The position numbers and the translations under genes were made by a program. Below the pieces are notes generated by a model that ran no database searches, was not told the origin of the DNA, and saw only the letters and a program-made list of their open reading frames with translations. Positions 1-5,525 of a stretch of 13,188 nt of DNA are shown piece after piece (position 1 is the stretch's first letter; each line of letters begins with the position of its first letter). Origin of the DNA: DATNIC01 sp035604635 (GTDB lineage: Bacteria > Vulcanimicrobiota > Vulcanimicrobiia > Vulcanimicrobiales > Vulcanimicrobiaceae); assembly GCA_035604635.1 (NCBI GenBank), contig DATNIC010000076.1, forward strand, positions 1-13,188. Direction: 5' to 3'.

Positions 1-888
1 GACGGGGCCCTTGGGATCCGGCACGACGATGTTCCCGGCGGCGTCGTGACGCGACTCGACCGCCGGCGAGGGAAATTCCCGTTCGATCGCTTCGAGCAAG
101 GCGCGCACTCCGGCGCCCGTCTGTCCCGATCCGGCCAGGACCGGGATGATTTGATCGTGCGAGCAGTCTTCGCAGAGATCCTTGCGGATCTCGTCGCGCG
201 ACGGCTCGATGCCCTCGAGCAGCTCCTCGAGGAGATGATCGTCGAAATCACCGAGCGCCTCGAGCAGTTTCGTCCGTTGATCCGAGACGATCGCTTGCAG
301 GTCGGCAGGGAGCGCGGTCTCTTTGTGTTCGGTTCCCTCGCAGAGGTAAGCGATGTTCTCCGCCAAATCGACGAAGCCGCGGTAGGCCTCGCCCGCGCCG
401 ATCGGAACTTGTTGCGCGACGACGTGCATGCCGTACGCTTGTTGCAGCGCCGAGAGCGTTCCGAAAAAGTCTGCGCCCGGGCGGTCCATCTTGTTGACGA
501 AGAAGATGTGCGGAAGCTTGTGCGCCTCGATAAAATCGATCAGCGTTTTCGTTTGACCGATCCGTCCGGGGTCCGCATCGATCACGACGACCGCAGCATC
601 GGCTGCGAGCATCGCGATTTTCGTCTCTTCTAAGAAGTCGACGAAACCGGGACAATCGATGATGTTGAGGTCGACGTCGCCGCATACCGTGTATGCGAAG
701 CCGACGCAGGTCGATTGTAAGTGTTCGATGCACTCGGGCTCGAAATCGGTCGTCGTCGTGCCGTCGCCGACGGAACCGCGCCGGGAGATCGCTCCGCAAG
801 TTGAGAGCAACGCCTCGACCAGCGTGGTCTTACCGGAGTGATGGGTGCCGACGATTGCGATGTTCCTGAGGCGTGAAATGTCTTCCAC
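1..888 (-). CDS. EF-G-like translational GTPase, N-terminal 296 codons (runs off left edge)
   Basis: This is a translational GTPase of the elongation factor G family, seen here as the G domain and part of the G' region; the C-terminal domains lie beyond position 1. GTG at 886-888 is taken as the start because AGGAGG lies 6 nt upstream (895-900). Visible motifs: P-loop GTHHSGKTT (residues 14-22), a switch I stretch GSVGDGTTTTDFEP (38-51), G3 motif DCPGFVDF (78-85) and G4 motif NKMD (132-135). Canonical EF-G reads DTPGHVDF at G3, and the His positions water for GTP hydrolysis; here it is Phe82. The P-loop and switch I also fit the EF-G-like paralogues (often annotated EF-G2) better than housekeeping FusA. 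No str-operon genes (rpsL, rpsG, tuf) adjoin it. I am confident of the family; its role on the ribosome is unknown. It shares strand with the c-di-GMP gene upstream, separated by 107 nt. Confidence 0.88.
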   Translation of the reverse strand, partial: MEDISRLRNIAIVGTHHSGKTTLVEALLSTCGAISRRGSVGDGTTTTDFEPECIEHLQSTCVGFAYTVCGDVDLNIIDCPGFVDFLEETKIAMLAADAAVVVIDADPGRIGQTKTLIDFIEAHKLPHIFFVNKMDRPGADFFGTLSALQQAYGMHVVAQQVPIGAGEAYRGFVDLAENIAYLCEGTEHKETALPADLQAIVSDQRTKLLEALGDFDDHLLEELLEGIEPSRDEIRKDLCEDCSHDQIIPVLAGSGQTGAGVRALLEAIEREFPSPAVESRHDAAGNIVVPDPKGPV

Positions 889-894
889 TCCGGC

Positions 895-900
895 CCTCCT
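895..900 (-). promoter_or_regulatory. Shine-Dalgarno AGGAGG of the EF-G-like gene
   Basis: A perfect AGGAGG on the minus strand, 6 nt before GTG at 888. It decides the start, because there is no ATG nearby. Confidence 0.75.
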
Positions 901-903
901 CGT

Positions 904-929
904 TGACGTCAGTCCAACGCTATATAGCG
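904..929. promoter_or_regulatory. Two palindromes upstream of the EF-G-like gene
   Basis: The 107-bp gap before the EF-G-like gene holds the 8-bp palindrome TGACGTCA (904-911) and the 12-bp perfect palindrome CGCTATATAGCG (918-929). The latter is the AT-rich core of an otherwise GC-rich gap and could double as a -10 element (TATATA) about 30 nt before the start codon. No convincing -35 is seen at 17 bp. A role as promoter or operator is inference. Confidence 0.3.
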
Positions 930-995
930 GGGCCTAACGGTTCGCCGCCCGGCGCCGGAATGCTGCTGGGCGGGGCACTTAGGTTGAAAGTGCCT

Positions 996-3323
996 TCAGC
1001 CCGCCGCCGCCTTGTGCCAGGGCAGCGCTCCGCCGATCTGATGAGCCGCTTTCCAACGGCGTGCCCACTGCACGAAATCGTTGGCCGGCATCGGCCGGCC
1101 GACGTGATAACCCTGACAGATGTTGACCCCGGCCTTGTAGAGCCAATGCATCTGCTCGAATTGCTCGACACCCTCGGCAAGGACGCGCCGGTCGGTCTTT
1201 TGCGCGAAGGTCACGACGGTCTCGATGATCGCTTCGTCGTTGCGTGAGTCGGGGACGTTGTCGACGAACGACTTGTCGATCTTGACGACGTCCGGGTTGA
1301 GCGACGACAGGTAGGCGAGCGACGAGTAGCCGGTTCCGAAGTCGTCGATCGCGATTTTAAAGCCGCGCTCGTGCAAGCCGCCCACTGTGTCGAGCGTCAG
1401 CTTCGGATCGCGCATCGCCATCGATTCCGTGATCTCGAAGCCGAGGTTGTGCGACTCGACGTTGCGGCTGTTGATGATCGCGACCAGCGAATCGAGCAGC
1501 GTTGGATCGCTGAGCTGGCCGCCCGAAAGGTTGATGTACAGCCGAAAATCCGGATTTTCGCGCGTGAGCTGCTCAATCGTCTCGCAGGCGCGCTCGACCG
1601 TCCATGCGCCGATGCGCCGGATCAACGTTGATTCTTCGGCATAAGGGATGAATTCGCCGGGTCCGACGATCCCGCGCTCGGGATGGCGCCAACGGATCAG
1701 CGATTCGGCGCCGACGATCGCGCCCGTGCGAAAGTCGACTTCGGGCTGATAATAGAGGACGAACTGATTCTTGGCCAGCGCCTCGCGCAACTCAACCTGC
1801 AACGAGCGCCGTTTCTCGAGCCGCACGGCGATCGCCGGATCGAAGAGCCGGAACGAGCCGCGCTCTTCACGCTTGGCTTCGTAGAGTGCGGCGTCGGCTC
1901 GCGGCAGGAGCTCGTCGGATTTCTCGGTGTGATCGGGGAAAATCGCGCCGCCGATCGTCGTCCCGACCTGCAGCTGCATCCCTGCGGCCGAGACCGGGGC
2001 GTCGAAGAGGGCGAGGACCTCCTTCGCGCGTTGGGTTGCGGCCTCAGGGGCATCGATGCCGAGCGAGATCGCGAATTCGTCGCCGCCGAGCCGCGAGACG
2101 AGCTCGCCTTTCTTGAGCGCGCGCTGGAGACGCTGGCCGATCGCAACCAGGACTGCATCACCGACTGGATGGCCGAGCGTGTCGTTGATGATTTGGAAAT
2201 TGTCGAGGTCGAGCTGCAGGACGGCGAATTTGCGGCCCTTGCCGACTTCCGCCGCGCGCGCGAGCGCGCGACGGAGGGTCTGGCGGTTCGGGAGCCCGGT
2301 GAGATCGTCGCGTTCCGCTTGCCAGCGCAGTTGCGCCATGCGCTTGCGTTCTTTGAGCAGCATCGTGACGATCGCCGCGATCAGCTCGACGTACGTGCTG
2401 TCCTCCTCGGTGAACGGCGCGTCTTCGAACATCTTGCGAGAGACGAAGGAGAGGCAGAACTGCTCGCGTTCGACTTTGAACGGGAGTCCGATCGCGGTGC
2501 GCAAGCTCATCTCGCGAACGCGCGGGAGCGAGACGGCACTCGTGTCGGCCCAGAGATCGTCCCAAACCGAGACGTCGTCTTTGTTCAGCATAAGCGCGAG
2601 GAGCGTCCCGACGAGGGGCGTCTTTTCGCCGACTTTCGGAACGTTCTTAACGAGCTCGGTGTCGAAGTCCTCATCGGCGACCGAGAGCGCCTCAGCCGTC
2701 CCGGCGGCCACGCGCGTCAGCTCGCCCAAGAAATGTCCGCCTTCGCGCAGCGCGTGCGCGCCGGCGTTCAACAGCGCCGAGACGCGCTCGTCGTCGGTTA
2801 ACTCGCCTTCGACCGCGGCCTTGTACAGCGTTTCCAGCCGGCGCAGATAGCGGGCCGAGCGCGCGTCCGATGTTTGGACCCGTTGGCGCGCCTCCTTCAC
2901 CTCGACGGCGAGCTTGCTGCGAATGCGCGAGAGCGCGAGCAAATTCTGGATCCGGTCGACCATCTCGGACTGATCGCTGGTCCCGCTGGCATCGGTTGCA
3001 CCAAACGAAATCGCTCGGCGCGGAGCCTCGGGGTCGTTGGCACAAATGAACATCTTCGGAATCGCGGCCAACTCGGGCGAGCTCTGGGCGCGCCGCAAGA
3101 ACTCCAGCCCCACGTGGGACGGGCGCGCATCCAGAAGTACGATCAGTTCGGGCTGGCTGGGGATCGCCCACAAGAACGCGTCCTCAACCGTTTTGAACGG
3201 GACCGCGGCGCAGTTCCTGACGTTCCCGAGGAGCCGCACGAAGGCCGCGCAGTGTGCCTCGTTATCCGAAAGAATAAGGGCCTGCGCCGTCGCGGTTTTG
3301 TTCTGCGTCTCGATCGCGGTCAA
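996..3323 (-). CDS. Receiver-like/GAF-like/GGDEF/EAL cyclic-di-GMP turnover protein
   Basis: A cytoplasmic 775-aa signalling protein that probably both makes and degrades c-di-GMP; no membrane segment is seen. Residues 13-130 resemble a receiver domain with candidate phospho-acceptor D65, but the conserved C-terminal Lys is not evident. Residues 180-325 look GAF-like, flanked by charged linkers. The GGDEF domain (336-497) has DLDNF (372-376) and an intact GGDEF motif (413-417). The inhibitory RxxD site 5 residues upstream is replaced by KKGE (404-407), so canonical product inhibition is not expected. The EAL domain (505-760) reads ESL (540-542) but keeps N598, E630, DDFGTGY (660-666), K681, EGVE (717-720) and Q737, consistent with an active phosphodiesterase. 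The start is TTG (3321-3323) after a purine-rich GGGAAGG; the next in-frame ATG (Met91) would remove most of the receiver domain. Its cognate kinase or signal is not visible. Confidence 0.95.
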   Translation of the reverse strand: MTAIETQNKTATAQALILSDNEAHCAAFVRLLGNVRNCAAVPFKTVEDAFLWAIPSQPELIVLLDARPSHVGLEFLRRAQSSPELAAIPKMFICANDPEAPRRAISFGATDASGTSDQSEMVDRIQNLLALSRIRSKLAVEVKEARQRVQTSDARSARYLRRLETLYKAAVEGELTDDERVSALLNAGAHALREGGHFLGELTRVAAGTAEALSVADEDFDTELVKNVPKVGEKTPLVGTLLALMLNKDDVSVWDDLWADTSAVSLPRVREMSLRTAIGLPFKVEREQFCLSFVSRKMFEDAPFTEEDSTYVELIAAIVTMLLKERKRMAQLRWQAERDDLTGLPNRQTLRRALARAAEVGKGRKFAVLQLDLDNFQIINDTLGHPVGDAVLVAIGQRLQRALKKGELVSRLGGDEFAISLGIDAPEAATQRAKEVLALFDAPVSAAGMQLQVGTTIGGAIFPDHTEKSDELLPRADAALYEAKREERGSFRLFDPAIAVRLEKRRSLQVELREALAKNQFVLYYQPEVDFRTGAIVGAESLIRWRHPERGIVGPGEFIPYAEESTLIRRIGAWTVERACETIEQLTRENPDFRLYINLSGGQLSDPTLLDSLVAIINSRNVESHNLGFEITESMAMRDPKLTLDTVGGLHERGFKIAIDDFGTGYSSLAYLSSLNPDVVKIDKSFVDNVPDSRNDEAIIETVVTFAQKTDRRVLAEGVEQFEQMHWLYKAGVNICQGYHVGRPMPANDFVQWARRWKAAHQIGGALPWHKAAAG

Positions 3324-3349
3324 CGTCCCTTCCCGGCAAAGAAACGGCG

Positions 3350-3370
3350 GCCTCGCCCAGTAGACGAGGC
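3350..3370 (-). promoter_or_regulatory. Hairpin in the 5' leader of the GGDEF/EAL gene
   Basis: GCCTCG (3350-3355) pairs with CGAGGC (3365-3370) around a 9-nt loop. It lies 26 nt upstream of the TTG start, inside the leader predicted from the -10 at 3388-3393. It could affect mRNA stability or translation; this is not shown. Confidence 0.3.
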
Positions 3371-3387
3371 AGTAAGGGGTCCTTTCA

Positions 3388-3417
3388 TTCTATCTTCACA
3401 GAATGGCGGCGCGCAAT
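3388..3417 (-). promoter_or_regulatory. Predicted sigma70-type promoter of the GGDEF/EAL gene
   Basis: On the minus strand, TAGAAT (3393-3388) matches the -10 consensus at 5 of 6 bases. TTGCGC (3417-3412) gives a partial -35 with 18-bp spacing. The implied transcript start near 3381 leaves a leader of about 57 nt. A 6-bp dyad, CATTCT (3387-3392) and AGAATG (3401-3406) spaced by 8 bp, overlaps the -10 and would suit a repressor site. Confidence 0.4.
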
Positions 3418-3452
3418 GACCCAGCGCAACGAACTAACCATATGATGACGAA

Positions 3453-3469
3453 CGTAAACTCTCTGTAAA
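3453..3469 (-). promoter_or_regulatory. Pho-box-like direct repeat upstream of the GGDEF/EAL promoter
   Basis: On the minus strand TTTACA-GAGAG-TTTACG forms two 6-bp direct repeats with 11-bp periodicity, one helical turn. This is the layout bound by OmpR/PhoB-class response regulators. It is centred roughly 80 bp before the predicted transcript start. Repeat and spacing are seen; the regulator is inference. It also lies just 3' of the binding-protein gene ending at 3485. Confidence 0.3.
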
Positions 3470-3484
3470 GAAGGACTGTCCTGG

Positions 3485-4432
3485 TCAGCGGAAGATCATG
3501 TCGGCCGCGGCGATCGACTTGTCCAAGACGTTGTTCTTGAAGGCGAGATCGAGCGGCGGCTGGACGATGCCCGGTGTCAAGGAAGAGGCATAGGTCGAGC
3601 GCGTCATCGTGCGAGCCGTGTCCGCGTTGATCTTCGAGTATTTGGCCAGGATCGCGGCCGAGGCCGGCTGATTGCCGTTTGCCCAGCGTCCCGCTTCATA
3701 GATCGCGTTCTGAAACTTCTTGATGAGATCGGGATGCGCTTGGGCGAACGGTTTCGTCGTGAACCAGGCACCGATCAGGAACTCCCGCGCGATTGCGCTG
3801 AACACCGGCGCGAACACGCGAACGTCCCCGCGTTCCTTCGCCGCCGTCAACGACGGCTCGGAGATCACGGCGGCGGCCACGGTGCCGCGAACGAGCGCCG
3901 GACCCATTTCGGCGAACGGTATCTCGACGAACGCTATCTTCGAGGTGTCGGCTCCGTTTTGCGCAAGCCACGCGACCGCGCCGAGTTGCGTGAGATCCCG
4001 CAGGCCGGAGACCGCGATCGTCTTCCCTTCAAAATCCTTGGCGGTTTTCAGCGGGGAGTCTTTGGCGACGCACATCACGGTCGTCGGCGCCTTCGACGAG
4101 TACATCCCTCCCCCGGCGATCAGCGTGAAGGGAGCGCTGTGGGAGAACGCGTTCGCCAGTCCAACGGGATTGGAGATTCCGACGTCGGCCGCGTTGCCGG
4201 CGACGGCAGACGTCACGGCCGCGCCGTTGGCGAACGTTTGAAGGTCGACGGCCAAACCGGCCTTCTTGAAGAAACCCATATCCTGCGCGTAGTAGGCTTC
4301 GGCAAACGTGTCGTTTGCGGTTGCCGCGACTTTCAATGTCGGTAACGTTTGCGTTTGCCCGCCGCTCGGGAGAGCGAGCGCGGCGATCGCCAGCGCCAAG
4401 GCCGAAAAGCAAAACGAACGTCGTCCCCGCAT
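3485..4432 (-). CDS. NMT1/SsuA-type ABC transporter substrate-binding protein
   Basis: A periplasmic solute-binding protein (315 aa) of the nitrate/sulfonate/taurine/thiamine-precursor class (COG0715-like), which delivers a small organic ligand to an ABC permease. The N-terminus has arginines at 2, 4 and 5, a hydrophobic core at about 8-21 and a probable cleavage site around 23-29; RRSF at 4-7 is weakly Tat-like. The mature part starts PTLKVAA and follows the family pattern: YYAQDMGFFKKAGL (47-60), an AVAGNAADVGI segment near 76-86, a KDFEGKTIAV hinge strand (132-141) and a CMGP-like helix replaced by EMGPALVRG (175-183). ATG at 4430-4432 follows GGAGG (4440-4444) by 7 nt. No permease or ATPase is adjacent. 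It is divergent from the second binding-protein gene, 67 bp away, which suggests shared control. The ligand cannot be read from sequence. Confidence 0.9.
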   Translation of the reverse strand: MRGRRSFCFSALALAIAALALPSGGQTQTLPTLKVAATANDTFAEAYYAQDMGFFKKAGLAVDLQTFANGAAVTSAVAGNAADVGISNPVGLANAFSHSAPFTLIAGGGMYSSKAPTTVMCVAKDSPLKTAKDFEGKTIAVSGLRDLTQLGAVAWLAQNGADTSKIAFVEIPFAEMGPALVRGTVAAAVISEPSLTAAKERGDVRVFAPVFSAIAREFLIGAWFTTKPFAQAHPDLIKKFQNAIYEAGRWANGNQPASAAILAKYSKINADTARTMTRSTYASSLTPGIVQPPLDLAFKNNVLDKSIAAADMIFR

Positions 4433-4439
4433 CGTGGTA

Positions 4440-4474
4440 CCTCCGCAGACCGTGTTACTACGCGAGGGATTTTA
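4440..4474 (-). promoter_or_regulatory. Ribosome-binding site and candidate -10 of the NMT1-type gene
   Basis: GGAGG (4444-4440) lies 7 nt before ATG. TAAAAT (4474-4469), 5 of 6 matches to the -10 consensus, lies about 36 nt before the start. A -35 at the proper spacing is not convincing, so activator dependence is possible. The divergent gap is only 67 bp, so promoters for both directions must overlap. Confidence 0.4.
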
Positions 4475-4475
4475 C

Positions 4476-4499
4476 CCCGGCCTTTGCAAGAACGCCGGG
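4476..4499. promoter_or_regulatory. Inverted repeat abutting the start of the divergent operon
   Basis: CCCGGC (4476-4481) and GCCGGG (4494-4499) form a 6-bp dyad with a 12-nt spacer, ending directly before ATG at 4500. As DNA it could be an operator in the shared divergent region. As RNA it would be a hairpin covering the place where a Shine-Dalgarno sequence should be. Function is inference. Confidence 0.35.
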
Positions 4500-5525
4500 A
4501 TGCGCTTTCTCGCCGTTCTTTTCGCTCTTGCTTTGCTCGGCGGAGCCGGTGCGCAGGCCGCGACTTCGGGGGCCGACGACACGCTGATCGCGGCGGCGAA
4601 GAAAGAAGGGGCGGTCGTCCTCTACGGCTCGATGACGCTGCCGCAAATGACCGCGCTTGCGGACCGCTTTCACGCGCAGTACGGGATCGCGGTAAAAACG
4701 TTGCGGATGGAGAGTCAAGAGCTCCCGGCGCGGATGATCACTGAGGAGCGCAGCGGCCGTTACGAAGCCGACGTCGTGGACGAACCCGGATTTCAGACCG
4801 ATCAGCTCAAGCGCCAAGGGATGCTCGTGCAGTATCGCCCGCCCGAAAACGAGACGTTGATCAAGGGGACGGTCGACCCCGAAGGTTACTGGACGAGCAT
4901 CTTCCTCAATACGGAAGCGATCGCATACAACCCCAAGAAGCTGCAAGAGTACGGGCTCAAAATCCCCGCCGCATGGTCCGATTTCGCAAAGCCCGAGTGG
5001 CGCGGGCACTTCGGGATCTTTGTCGGCTCCTACGAATGGTACGCCGCGATGAAGAAAAAATACGGCGAAGACGGCGGGAACAGGCTGATGAAGGCGCTCG
5101 CGGCCAATCAGCCGCGCATGCTCAACACGCACGTCATCGGGATAACGATGACCGTCACCGGGGATCTGGCCGGCGTCCCGAACATCTACGCGTATCAGGC
5201 GGAGCAAGAACGGCGTAAAGGCGGCGCGATCGCGATCGTCAATCCAGATCCGACGGTCGTCGAGCTGCACTGCGTCGGGATCGTCAAGAACGCGCCGCAT
5301 CCCAATGCCGGCCGGCTGCTCGAGCGCTGGATGCTCTCAAAAGAGACGCAGAATTGGGTCGCCAGCCTGAACGGCCTCGGCCGCGTCGCGGCGCGCAAGG
5401 ACGCTGAGAACGATCCGATGATTTGGAACCCCCGGGTCAAATACCTGATCAGCGACCCCGCGACCAGCGGGAACTACGCGCAGGATGCGACCGCGTTTAA
5501 CGCGATTTTCGGGATCCCGGGATGA
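4500..5525 (+). CDS. Extracellular solute-binding protein, AfuA/FbpA-like class
   Basis: A secreted or periplasmic binding protein (341 aa) of the iron(III)/polyamine/thiamine-type SBP fold. ATG at 4500 is chosen because it gives a clean signal peptide: R2, a hydrophobic core (residues 3-16) and an AQA|A cleavage site after residue 20. The frame stays open to 4308, but that extension is not signal-like. No good Shine-Dalgarno precedes the start; an inverted repeat does. Mature features: AAAKKEGAVVLYGS (31-44), FLNTEAIAYNP (135-145) and PAAWSDFAKPEWRG (156-169), all typical of the class. The adjacent tyrosine pair that binds iron in FbpA is not evident (only Y230 and Y232), so an organic ligand is more likely than Fe3+. 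Its stop overlaps the hyuA start (ATGA, 5522-5525), which ties uptake to the HyuAB enzyme rather than to a permease. Confidence 0.88.
   Translation: MRFLAVLFALALLGGAGAQAATSGADDTLIAAAKKEGAVVLYGSMTLPQMTALADRFHAQYGIAVKTLRMESQELPARMITEERSGRYEADVVDEPGFQTDQLKRQGMLVQYRPPENETLIKGTVDPEGYWTSIFLNTEAIAYNPKKLQEYGLKIPAAWSDFAKPEWRGHFGIFVGSYEWYAAMKKKYGEDGGNRLMKALAANQPRMLNTHVIGITMTVTGDLAGVPNIYAYQAEQERRKGGAIAIVNPDPTVVELHCVGIVKNAPHPNAGRLLERWMLSKETQNWVASLNGLGRVAARKDAENDPMIWNPRVKYLISDPATSGNYAQDATAFNAIFGIPG

Noticed and set aside
975..993. Hairpin GCACTT/AAGTGC just after the GGDEF/EAL stop as an intrinsic terminator
   Set aside because: The stem is only 6 bp and is followed on the minus strand by C/G-rich sequence, not a T run.
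1683..2801. 372-codon plus-strand frame inside the GGDEF/EAL gene
   Set aside because: Antisense of a clear GGDEF/GAF coding region, with low-complexity charged composition and no domain.
4308..4499. N-terminal extension of the second binding protein to an upstream ATG
   Set aside because: It would overlap the divergent SBP gene and place the signal peptide 64 residues inside the protein; ATG 4500 gives a proper signal sequence.
4500..5525. Iron(III)-binding FbpA orthologue
   Set aside because: No adjacent tyrosine pair for iron coordination is evident, and the gene is coupled to a catabolic enzyme, not iron transport genes.
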